From NCBI GenBank assembly GCA_905480605.1, contig CAJQRD010000044.1, forward strand, positions 1-64,000: a stretch of DNA of 64,000 bases, read 5' to 3'. Source of the stretch: an uncultured Saprospiraceae bacterium (GTDB lineage: Bacteria > Bacteroidota > Bacteroidia > Chitinophagales > Saprospiraceae). This document shows positions 26,727 to 35,942 of this stretch, in pieces (the stretch's first letter is position 1; each line of letters opens with the position of its first letter). The translations under genes and the position numbers were made by a program. Under the pieces are notes generated by a model that searched no databases, was not told the origin of the DNA, and was given only the letters and a program-made list of their open reading frames with translations.

Positions 26727-27746
26727 TTATAGTTTACTAACCTCCTCTCCATTTACAACCCTAGCAAAACGACCTACCTCCGATCCGTGAGTAGGCTCGC
26801 TGGTTTTATATGGCCAACCTCCAAATTGCGTTTCTCTATATACTTTTACTGCCTCTTGAATTTCTTCTTGTGAGTTTGCTACAAATGGACCATGTTGAAC
26901 CAAAGGCTCATTTATTGGCTTTCCTTGTAAAAAGAACAAACAAGATACTTCTGTTGAGTTTTTAATAACGACATCTTCTTTTGAATTTAAATGAATTAAA
27001 CGCTTCCTGCTTATTTCAGTTTCACCAATATTTATACTTTTGCCCTCATAAAAATAGAGCGTCCTTGTTACCTCTTCATTTATGCCTGAAATAGTAAATT
27101 TAGCATTAGGCTGTAATTTCATTGTCCATATTTGAACATGGTTTTCTTGGTCAGATGCCCAAGAGTCAGGGTTGGGGGAAAGTGCACTTTGACCCTTTAA
27201 ATGTCCTGCTATTAGATTTACTTCCGCTAGGTTTCCTCTATCATCTTTAAATGCAACTTTAGGAATATCTTCATTCCATAGCATGTTGTAATATGGGTCT
27301 ACTTTTTTACTTTTTTTGGGAAGATTTAACCAAAGTTGAAAAATTTCAAATGGGTTTTTATCTTTCTTAAGTAAAGGAAACATCTCGGCATGTAACACTC
27401 CCTTTCCAGATGTAAGCCATTGCACATCTCCGTTTCCAAATCGCCCTTTTCCTCCAAGTGAATCAGAGTGATCAACCATCCCTTTGGTAACGATACTTAC
27501 TGTCTCAAATCCACAATGAGGATGAGCAGGAAATCCAGGAGTCTTTGCTCCGTGATACATATTCCAGCCATCTTTAGATGCAAAATCCTGTCCTCGTACA
27601 CGACCCTCTAAAGAAACATTTGGTTCCATATTTTCATTTCCCCCAGGGAAGTTGTCATTATGATAAGAGCAAAAAATAAATGGATCTTGTGTTTCCCAAG
27701 GCAGAGATAACGTTTTAATATTTTTTATTGGAGAATTTTTCATCAT
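26727..27746 (-). CDS. Pirin family cupin protein
   Basis: 339 residues, two cupin domains. The iron-binding site of pirins is present: HPHCGFETVSIVTKG (two His near residues 76-78) and GKGVLHAEMF (His and Glu about 45 residues later). A conserved GGKGRFGNGDVQWLTSGKGV segment follows the family pattern. Pirins act as quercetinase-type dioxygenases or redox-sensitive regulators. The gene overlaps the YjdI-like gene by 4 bases (ATGA), so the two are translationally coupled, and an HxlR regulator is divergent from them. Confidence 0.88.
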   Translation of the reverse strand: MMKNSPIKNIKTLSLPWETQDPFIFCSYHNDNFPGGNENMEPNVSLEGRVRGQDFASKDGWNMYHGAKTPGFPAHPHCGFETVSIVTKGMVDHSDSLGGKGRFGNGDVQWLTSGKGVLHAEMFPLLKKDKNPFEIFQLWLNLPKKSKKVDPYYNMLWNEDIPKVAFKDDRGNLAEVNLIAGHLKGQSALSPNPDSWASDQENHVQIWTMKLQPNAKFTISGINEEVTRTLYFYEGKSINIGETEISRKRLIHLNSKEDVVIKNSTEVSCLFFLQGKPINEPLVQHGPFVANSQEEIQEAVKVYRETQFGGWPYKTSEPTHGSEVGRFARVVNGEEVSKL

Positions 27747-27961
27747 TGTTTGTTTTCATAATAAATCAATGCACCCGATGGGCATTTATTTATTTGATTT
27801 TTCAATTCCTGCGTACTTGCATTTTCAATACTTATCCAAGGTTTTTCATCTGGCTTATAAACATTAGGTAGTGTTTTTACACATACTGCAGAATGTTGAC
27901 AAAGTTTTGGTTGCCATACAATAGTTATGTCTTTGTTCGAATATTCAATTTTATCTGCCAT
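27743..27961 (-). CDS. YjdI-like (4Fe-4S) mono-cluster protein
   Basis: 72 residues. The Fer4_19 pattern is visible: KLCQHSAVCVKTLPNVY early and KCPSGALIYY near the end, which gives the conserved Cys ligands. This small family binds a single iron-sulfur cluster and often accompanies N-acetyltransferase or electrophile-stress genes. It is first in a two-gene operon with pirin and starts 70 bases from the HxlR gene. Confidence 0.8.
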   Translation of the reverse strand: MADKIEYSNKDITIVWQPKLCQHSAVCVKTLPNVYKPDEKPWISIENASTQELKNQINKCPSGALIYYENKQ

Positions 27962-27987
27962 ATTTAATTTTTATTTTTTCAAATCTA

Positions 27988-28031
27988 CAAAATTACTTAC
28001 ATTTGAACAAGTACTAACAAAAAGGTAAGTA
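27988..28031. promoter_or_regulatory. Overlapping divergent promoters with an inverted-repeat operator for HxlR
   Basis: On the minus strand TAATTTTG (27988-27995) is an exact -7 element for yjdI-pirin, 22 bases from an upstream TTG. On the plus strand TACATTTG (27998-28005) is an exact -7 element for the HxlR gene. Over both lies TACTT-N10-AAGTA (27994-28013), an inverted repeat, and related half-sites TACTAAC (28012-28018) and GTAAGTA (28025-28031) follow. A repressor bound here would block both genes. The placement is seen; binding by this HxlR protein is inferred. Confidence 0.6.
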
Positions 28032-28348
28032 TGAAACATGTAATGGTTCCTATAATTTGCCCATTGAGAAAAGCCTTAAAAGCCTTTGGTGGAAAATGGA
28101 ATTTGATAATAATTAAGTCCTTAGGAAATGAAGAATTAAGGTTTAGTGAAGTAAGATCTAAAATCCCTGACATTTCTGAAAAAGTATTAATCGATAAACT
28201 GAAAGTTCTAACTGAACAAAAATTAGTAATCAGAAAAGACTTTAATGAAATTCCCCCAAAGGTGAGTTATAGGTTGTCAAAACTGGGGGTTCAAGCATTG
28301 GTTATTGTAGAAGAAATTGAGGATTTTGGTAAATCAATGATTGACTAA
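28031..28348 (+). CDS. HxlR family transcriptional regulator
   Basis: 105 residues, a winged helix protein. The start CPLRKALKAFGGKWNLIIIKSL, the SEVRSKIPDISEKVLIDKLKVL recognition helix region and the wing (KLVIRKDF...PPKVSYRLSKLG) are typical HxlR/MarR-fold features. Cys10 lies where redox-sensing HxlR members (YodB, HypR type) carry their sensor Cys, so quinone or electrophile sensing is plausible. It is divergent from yjdI-pirin, with a shared operator, and probably regulates them and itself. Confidence 0.9.
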   Translation: MKHVMVPIICPLRKALKAFGGKWNLIIIKSLGNEELRFSEVRSKIPDISEKVLIDKLKVLTEQKLVIRKDFNEIPPKVSYRLSKLGVQALVIVEEIEDFGKSMID

Positions 28349-28690
28349 TTATTGAATATGATTTTTTTGTTCAACAGCACAACCCTTTACTTTCCATTTA
28401 ATACTTCCCAAATATATTTTATAATCACCAAGCGCATTCATTGGTCAGCCAATTAAATCATCGTTTGTATTGTTAACTTCATGATATGAAGCATTATCCC
28501 AAAGCATAGATCTGATCCATGATTTAATTTTTATAACGACACTGCTCAGAATATTAAAATTAGTTTTACAGGCTTCGTTAAAATTCTTTCTCTCCAAGTA
28601 GTTTCTAAATTCAATATCGATTTAATTATTCAGTGTTCCATCTTTTTTTAATGCTGTGGCATTGATATATCCTTTAATTAGAATATTGTT
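28349..28690 (-). pseudogene. Possible decayed gene fragment behind the M16 peptidase gene
   Basis: One minus-strand frame stays protein-like for about 110 codons but is interrupted by two stops. It reads GYINATALKKDGTLNN, stop, then a segment starting IDIEFRNYLERKNF, a second stop and a final PMNALGDYKIYLGSIKWK part. The start INATAL and the RNYLE segment faintly recall a KilA-N DNA-binding domain, but this is weak. No intact start or ribosome-binding site is visible. It could also be chance open frame in AT-rich DNA. Confidence 0.3.
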
Positions 28691-28697
28691 TATTCTT

Positions 28698-29954
28698 TTA
28701 AACCACAGCCTCCTTCTCTGATTCTTTCAAGTAAAGAATCTCATTACAATTGGTTTTTAGGAAAATTCTTTTAGCAACACTTTGAAGATCTTCCGGCGTT
28801 ATATCTAAATAATCTTCTTCTTGATTATTTATCATATCCGCGTCTTTCAGCATTTCATAATAAGCCAAATTGATGGCTTTATTAATTATACTGACTTCAG
28901 AAAAAACGATAGAGCTGATCAATCCGTTTTTAACTTTTTGCAGTTCCTCAGCATCAACAAGTGTGTCCATCAAGTGATCGATTTCTTTCCAGATCAAAGC
29001 CTTTGCTTTTTCTATGTCTGCGCCATCTAATAGTTTTGCTTCGATAATAAACAACCCAGGGTCCATGGTTCCAGAAATATAAGCATCTACGTTTGAAAAC
29101 ATCTCTGAATTTTTTATCAAATTCTGGTAAAACCTTGATGATCTTCCACCACACAAAACCTCAGACAACACATCACAAAGTGCAAAGTCTTTATGCAATC
29201 TATCACCCATTGGGAAACCAAGGTAGATGGCATTTGAAGGCACTGGTCTGTATACCGTCTTTTGCCTGTATTCGTTTTGTTGAGGTTCTTGTACAATACC
29301 TATATTTAGTTTTGGGTTACCTGGAATTTCTGCAAACCATTTTTCAATTTGAGTTTTTGTATTCTCAAGATCTAACTTTCCTGCAACAACCAATATTGCA
29401 TTTGACGGATTATAATGATTCTCAAAAAACAACTTTACATCTTCAAGATTTGCATCTTCAATATGTTGTGGAGTCAAACCAATCGTGGGCCACCTGTAAG
29501 GATGTTTTTTATACACCAATGCCGACAGTTCATGCCAAAGGTCACCATAGGGTTTATTTATACTTGTTTCCTTAAACTCTTCAACAACAACCTTTTTTTG
29601 AACGTCCAAGCTTTCTTGGCTAAATATCAAACTTTTCATTCTGTCCGACTCCAACCATAAAGCAGTTTCCAGGTTTTCAGAAGGCATCACGTTATAAAAA
29701 TTTGTCAAATCACTATTTGTAAAAGCATTGTTGTCCCCGCCAGCGACTTGAATTGGCGTATCAAAGTCAAGTACATTTAAGGACCCCCCAAACATAAGGT
29801 GTTCAAACAAATGTGCGAATCCTGTTTTGTCAGGTGCCTCATTTTTTGAACCCACTTTATACAAAACATTTACAGCCACCAAGGGAGTACTTTGATCGTT
29901 GTGAAGGATTACTGTCAACCCGTTTTCAAGAACATACTTTTCAAATGCTATCAT
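28698..29954 (-). CDS. M16 family zinc peptidase (catalytic)
   Basis: 418 residues, two half-domains. The inverted zinc motif HLFEH (His48, Glu51, His52) is complete, and the third ligand Glu lies at about residue 126-129 in VVVEEFKE. The protein has no signal peptide. It starts with FEKYVLENGLTVILHND, the usual opening of the pitrilysin/processing peptidase group. Its likely non-catalytic partner is the zinc-less homologue at 19276-20550. The family degrades peptides in the cytoplasm or periplasm. It is 24 bases downstream of aat and may be in the clpS-aat transcript. Confidence 0.88.
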   Translation of the reverse strand: MIAFEKYVLENGLTVILHNDQSTPLVAVNVLYKVGSKNEAPDKTGFAHLFEHLMFGGSLNVLDFDTPIQVAGGDNNAFTNSDLTNFYNVMPSENLETALWLESDRMKSLIFSQESLDVQKKVVVEEFKETSINKPYGDLWHELSALVYKKHPYRWPTIGLTPQHIEDANLEDVKLFFENHYNPSNAILVVAGKLDLENTKTQIEKWFAEIPGNPKLNIGIVQEPQQNEYRQKTVYRPVPSNAIYLGFPMGDRLHKDFALCDVLSEVLCGGRSSRFYQNLIKNSEMFSNVDAYISGTMDPGLFIIEAKLLDGADIEKAKALIWKEIDHLMDTLVDAEELQKVKNGLISSIVFSEVSIINKAINLAYYEMLKDADMINNQEEDYLDITPEDLQSVAKRIFLKTNCNEILYLKESEKEAVV

Positions 29955-29978
29955 ATTCTTTTTATCTATTATAACAAA

Positions 29979-30662
29979 TTAACAATATTGCCACTTTTCT
30001 AGTTTCGTCGTATTAAAGATATTCTGTTTCAAGAACATATAAAACTCGCCGCCATCAATTAATTCAGCGCCCAAAGTTGACAGGTGTTTAGTTTCTTGCT
30101 GGCAATCAATTAATTCAAACCCATGTGCTTTTAACCATTGCACCAACTTGATAAATCCGAATTTTGAGGCATTGCTTTCAAACGAAAACATTGATTCTCC
30201 ATAAAATACTTTTCCAAGCGCAAGACCATACATGCCACCAACCAGTTCGTCTCCATTCCACACTTCTACCGAATGTGCATATCCTTTTTCGTGTAAATCG
30301 TTATAGATATACTCCATGTCATCAGAAATCCAAGTCCCACCTTGACCTTTTCTTCTGATACCTTTACAAGACTGCATAACTTCAGGAAAGTGAGTGTCGA
30401 AAGTTACTTCGAATTTATTTTGATTCAAATAAGACCTCATGCTTTTATGAATCTTCAAATTGTCTGGGAATAAAACAAAGCGGGGATTTGTAAACCACCA
30501 TAAAACGGGTTCACCTTCATGGTACCACGGAAAAATTCCGAACTGATAAGCCAATAAAACTTTAGAAACTGATAGCACTTCTCCAACTGCTAAAAATCCA
30601 TCTTGATCAGAAAGTAGAGGGTGTGGAAACACATCCACATCATTTGGCAGAGAGAAGGCCAA
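29979..30662 (-). CDS. aat: Leucyl/phenylalanyl-tRNA--protein transferase
   Basis: 227 residues. The family motifs are clear: FPHPLLSDQDGFLAVGEVLS, FGIFPWY, VLWWFTNPRFVLFP, GGTWISDDM, ELVGGMYGLALGKVFYGESMFS and QQETKHLSTLGAELI. Aat adds Leu or Phe to N-terminal Arg/Lys of proteins, which ClpS then delivers to ClpAP. The start is a TTG directly after the clpS TAA and in the same frame; no ATG precedes the conserved region. The tight pairing with clpS is functionally sensible. Confidence 0.92.
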   Translation of the reverse strand: MAFSLPNDVDVFPHPLLSDQDGFLAVGEVLSVSKVLLAYQFGIFPWYHEGEPVLWWFTNPRFVLFPDNLKIHKSMRSYLNQNKFEVTFDTHFPEVMQSCKGIRRKGQGGTWISDDMEYIYNDLHEKGYAHSVEVWNGDELVGGMYGLALGKVFYGESMFSFESNASKFGFIKLVQWLKAHGFELIDCQQETKHLSTLGAELIDGGEFYMFLKQNIFNTTKLEKWQYC

Positions 30663-30980
30663 TTACCTGCGTACAGCCAACTCAATAACGGCAGAAAGAC
30701 CTCTTTCAACCAAAGCTTCTTTCATTGGCTTTAGTTTTTCCATATCCCCGGTCTTAACAATGGCTCTTCCTTTGTAATGTACGATAAGAGACAATTGCTC
30801 TGATTGCTCAAAAGTATGATTACATACCTCCATAAAGCATTGAATCACCCAGTCAAAAGTGTTGAAGTCATCATTAAAAACCAAAAGCTGTGACAATTGT
30901 AATTCAGTTGCTTTCTTTTCTTCTTCTACAAGTACCTCTGTAATTGCATCACTTAAAACGTTATCTAACTCGTTAGCCAT
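30663..30980 (-). CDS. clpS: ATP-dependent Clp protease adaptor ClpS
   Basis: 105 residues. The N-degron pocket core is recognisable: LVFNDDFNTFDWVIQCF, an EQSEQLSLIVHYKGRAIVKTG helix-strand segment and the final RGLSAVIE. ClpS binds N-end-rule substrates and passes them to ClpAP. It overlaps no gene but is followed directly by aat, whose TTG start is the codon after the clpS stop. The pair makes and recognises N-degrons. Confidence 0.92.
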   Translation of the reverse strand: MANELDNVLSDAITEVLVEEEKKATELQLSQLLVFNDDFNTFDWVIQCFMEVCNHTFEQSEQLSLIVHYKGRAIVKTGDMEKLKPMKEALVERGLSAVIELAVRR

Positions 30981-30999
30981 TTTTGAAAATTTAAAGGTG

Positions 31000-31470
31000 T
31001 TAGTTTAAATTAGAAAGTGCTTTTTCAAGGCTTTCAAAATTGGGTAAGTCTCCTGCATTCTCCAAAACTTCTGAATATTGCAGCATACCATTCTTATCAA
31101 GTAAAAACACCGCTCTTTTCGAAACGCCTTTCAAACCCAAAACAAACTCTTTGTAAAATGCACCATAAGCTTGGCTCACTTCTTTATTGAAGTCAGAAAG
31201 CAATGGAAAATTTAATGCATTTTCCTCTTTGTATTTCTTAAGTGTGAATGGAGAATCAACCGAGATGGCTAAAATGTTGGAATTTAGATCATTGATTTTT
31301 GAAATACTATCTCTCATATGGCATAGCTCCTCGGTACATGTACCAGTAAATGCCAATGGGAAAAATAATAAAACTACGTTCTGTCCTCTTTGATCTGCTA
31401 AAGTAACATCCTCTAAATCAGAGTTCTTTAACGTAAAGTCGGGAACAGTTGTTCCAATATTAAGTGTCAT
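31000..31470 (-). CDS. Peroxiredoxin (AhpE/Bcp-like)
   Basis: 156 residues from the ATG at 31470; a TTG five codons upstream is less likely. The peroxidatic site FPLAFTGTCTEELCHMRD (Cys around residue 47) is intact, with a second Cys four residues later; the arrangement resembles AhpE or PrxQ-like enzymes. DKNGMLQYSEVLENAG is typical of the C-terminal thioredoxin-fold part. It reduces hydroperoxides. It lies 20 bases upstream of clpS on the same strand, so it may share a transcript with clpS-aat. An exact -7 element TATTTTTG lies at 31496-31503. Confidence 0.87.
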   Translation of the reverse strand: MTLNIGTTVPDFTLKNSDLEDVTLADQRGQNVVLLFFPLAFTGTCTEELCHMRDSISKINDLNSNILAISVDSPFTLKKYKEENALNFPLLSDFNKEVSQAYGAFYKEFVLGLKGVSKRAVFLLDKNGMLQYSEVLENAGDLPNFESLEKALSNLN

Positions 31471-31495
31471 ATAAGGTGTTAACAATAATAATGTC

Positions 31496-31503
31496 CAAAA
31501 ATA
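31496..31503 (-). promoter_or_regulatory. -7 element of the peroxiredoxin-clpS-aat promoter
   Basis: TATTTTTG on the minus strand, an exact TAnnTTTG match 25 bases before the peroxiredoxin ATG. No perfect -33 TTG is found, so only half of the promoter is supported. Confidence 0.4.
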
Positions 31504-31591
31504 TGATAATCTTTGAATAAATGTTTATGAAATTTTCATTTTACCAGATTTAATTTAATAATGACCAATATTTGGCATTTTAAACACATCC

Positions 31592-32470
31592 ATGAGTCCT
31601 AAACGCATTGCATATTTTCAATTACACTTTGCTGTGCTTCTCTATGGGTTAACTGCGATTTTAGGTGACTTGATAAGTGTTTCTGCCATTAACCTTGTTT
31701 GGTGGCGTGTTTTAATAACAAGTTTTTCACTATTGTTCTTTATACAATTTGGCAAGCAACTCTTTAAAATGCCCCGTAAATTGATACTGATTTACGCCGC
31801 AATTGGCATTTTGGTTGCCCTCCATTGGATCACCTTCTATGGTGCGATTAAACTTGCAAATGCTTCTATCGTATTGGCCGCTATGGCAACAACCTCATTT
31901 TTTACATCTATAGTCGAACCTCTAATCACCAAAAAGAAGTTTCAATGGCTGGAATTTATTTTGGGATTTTTAGTTATTCCACCGATGGTTTTGATTGCTC
32001 AAAATATTGACTTAAGTATGCACAAAGGTTTGATTGTAGCATTAATATCCGCTTTTTTAGCTACTGTCTTTTCGTCATTAAATAAAAAATGGGTAGACGA
32101 TGCATCTCCTTACCAAATAAGTTTTATTGAAATGTTTAGTGCTTTTCTTTTCATTTCAATTTTATTGCCTTTTGTTTTAAAAAACACAAGTGACTTAATG
32201 CCTGCGAGAGGAGATTGGATCTATATTATTATTTTATCACTTTTGTGTACTACGCTTGCCTATGTTCTCAGTATGAAAGCCTTAAAACATGTTTCAGCTT
32301 TTGATGCTACCCTTGTTATTAACATGGAACCCGTTTATGGCATTCTTTTAGCCATCATTATTTTAAATGAGCACCAAGAAATGTCAACTTTATTCTACCT
32401 AGGTGTAATGTTAATTCTCTTAGTAGTATTTAGCCACCCATTTCTAAAAAAGTTTATAAATGCCAGATAG
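31592..32470 (+). CDS. EamA/DMT family transporter
   Basis: 292 residues with ten predicted membrane helices arranged as two EamA repeats (about 8-135 and 148-285). Signature segments are VWWRVLITS in repeat one, ALHWITFYGAIKLANASIVLAAMATTSFFTSIVEPLI, and the second-repeat CTTLAYVLSMKALKHVSAFDATLVINMEPVYGILLA. The family exports or imports small metabolites (amino acids, nucleotide sugars and others). The substrate is unknown. It overlaps the following O-methyltransferase gene by 11 bases. Confidence 0.88.
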   Translation: MSPKRIAYFQLHFAVLLYGLTAILGDLISVSAINLVWWRVLITSFSLLFFIQFGKQLFKMPRKLILIYAAIGILVALHWITFYGAIKLANASIVLAAMATTSFFTSIVEPLITKKKFQWLEFILGFLVIPPMVLIAQNIDLSMHKGLIVALISAFLATVFSSLNKKWVDDASPYQISFIEMFSAFLFISILLPFVLKNTSDLMPARGDWIYIIILSLLCTTLAYVLSMKALKHVSAFDATLVINMEPVYGILLAIIILNEHQEMSTLFYLGVMLILLVVFSHPFLKKFINAR

Positions 32471-33116
32471 TAAATATCCATACATCACTTCTCCTGAAAT
32501 CAGAGCTTACTGTGAGTTGCATTCAAAAAAAGCAAATCAACAGCTCAACAACCTGGAAGAAAAATCAGCAATAACCGAGCAAACCAAAATGTTATCTGGG
32601 TCTTTTCTAGGGCGTCTTTTAAGCATGGTTAGCAAAATGGTATCTCCTAAAACTATTTTAGAAATTGGCACATTTACAGGTTATGGCACTTTGTGTTTGG
32701 CAGAAGGTTTACAACCAGGAGGCACACTCATCACCTTAGAAAAAAATGAAAACTTAAAAGAGTTTTACAACGAACAACTATCTTCTATTGGAAGTGACAA
32801 AACGATCATTCAAAAACTTGGTGACGCCGCTGAAATAATTCCATCCTTGAATTATACTTTTGATTTGGTATTTATGGATGCTGCTAAAAGACAGTATAGA
32901 AACTATTACGACTTGCTGTTTGACAAATTACGTCCAGGAGGAATTATTATGGCTGATAATGTTTTGTGGAAAGGCAAAGTGGTAACCGATGATGTTGACA
33001 AACTAGGAAAAGGTCTTATGCTTTTCAATGAGTATATTGTAAATGACGATAGAGTAGATAATATACTGTTGCCAATCGATGACGGCGTGAATCTAATCAG
33101 AAAAAAGTTAGCCTAA
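32460..33116 (+). CDS. O-methyltransferase (caffeoyl-CoA/catechol type)
   Basis: 218 residues. SAM motif I is ILEIGTFTGYGTLCLAEGL, the metal-binding acidic site is FDLVFMDAAKRQYRNYYDLL, and the post motif is RPGGIIMADNVLWKGKV; these are hallmarks of the Mg-dependent O-methyltransferase_3 family, which also includes TrmR-like enzymes that methylate tRNA hydroxyuridine. The 11-base overlap with the transporter gene suggests translational coupling. Which hydroxyl group is methylated cannot be told from the sequence. Confidence 0.88.
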   Translation: MPDSKYPYITSPEIRAYCELHSKKANQQLNNLEEKSAITEQTKMLSGSFLGRLLSMVSKMVSPKTILEIGTFTGYGTLCLAEGLQPGGTLITLEKNENLKEFYNEQLSSIGSDKTIIQKLGDAAEIIPSLNYTFDLVFMDAAKRQYRNYYDLLFDKLRPGGIIMADNVLWKGKVVTDDVDKLGKGLMLFNEYIVNDDRVDNILLPIDDGVNLIRKKLA

Positions 33117-33117
33117 A

Positions 33118-33216
33118 GTAACGCGAGGTTGCAAACCGCGCTTTGGGTCCGCCGAATTTTTAAACGTCAGGAGGAAAACTCCTTGCGAAAGGTCTTTGAC
33201 CGATCGCCTGACGTAG
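33118..33216. other. GC-rich multi-hairpin element between convergent genes
   Basis: After the O-methyltransferase stop a hairpin CGC-GGTT-gca-AACC-GCG (33122-33140, with a 2-base bulge) is followed by a three-way-junction-like fold. The outer stem is CGTCA/TGACG (33165-33169 with 33209-33213). Arm 1 is GGAG-gaaaa-CTCC (33170-33182). Arm 2 is GCGA-GGTC-ttt-GACC-TCGC with a small internal loop (33185-33207). The element is far GC-richer than its surroundings. It may end both transcripts or encode a structured RNA; the family is not known to me. Confidence 0.5.
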
Positions 33217-33220
33217 AAAC

Positions 33221-35309
<2,089 letters not shown>

Positions 35310-35723
35310 TTACTTTTCAACAATAGGAAGTAACCTTGAGTCTTCAAGGGCTGCCGTTCTATGACCCTTAACTTTTAAATATGCATCATTAGATGCAAAT
35401 TCTAAAAAACGCTCTTTGCTCTTATGTTTAACCAATATCATCTCATCCCATTTCTCATCTTGCGGACCAATTAAAAAAGAATCACATTTTCCCATAAACA
35501 AGACTTCACTTTCTGCCGCGTCCAAATGAGGCACAACTTCTTTCATATATATTCTATAAGCATCTTTGCCTGAGATCTCGTTTTCAGGTTCTAACGACTT
35601 ATCCTGAGAATAGTCTGCCCATTTGTTATATTTCAATAGGTTTAACATAACAACCTCTCCTTGGGTATTACTTGTAAAAAACGCCCTTCCTGCTTCCTCA
35701 GTAACGTCAATATGTTTTGTCAT
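35310..35723 (-). CDS. DUF1330-like dimeric alpha/beta-barrel protein
   Basis: 137 residues. The segment GEVVMLNLLKYNKWADYS, followed by GKDAYRIYMKEVVPHLDAAESEVLFMGKCDSFLIGPQDEKWDEMILVKHKSKERFLEFASNDAYLKVKGHRTAALEDSRLLPI (only parts shown as motifs: VVMLNLLKY, WDEMILVKH, FLEFASNDAY), matches the DUF1330 layout of a ferredoxin-like barrel. No catalytic role is established. A -7-like TATTTTTC with TTG 18 bases upstream sits just before the ATG, unusually close. Confidence 0.65.
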   Translation of the reverse strand: MTKHIDVTEEAGRAFFTSNTQGEVVMLNLLKYNKWADYSQDKSLEPENEISGKDAYRIYMKEVVPHLDAAESEVLFMGKCDSFLIGPQDEKWDEMILVKHKSKERFLEFASNDAYLKVKGHRTAALEDSRLLPIVEK

Positions 35724-35942
35724 AGAAAAATATACGTTTTAGTGTTAAGTCAAAACTTAAAGCCTTGCAGAAAACTGTCGATCTTTCTTACAATGCCATC
35801 AAACTTACAGATTACAAAGCAAATTTAAACATGCATTTTACTATTTCAGCTTAAACTTCATTCTTAAACTTAAACATATTTGTCATACCTTGCCGTAAAT
35901 TTCGACAAATTGCGTCGACTTTATCATCAAAAAGAAACCTAA

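Noticed and set aside
29093-29575. 160-codon antisense frame inside the M16 peptidase gene
   Set aside because: Mirror frame of a well-conserved zinc peptidase; no signature of its own.
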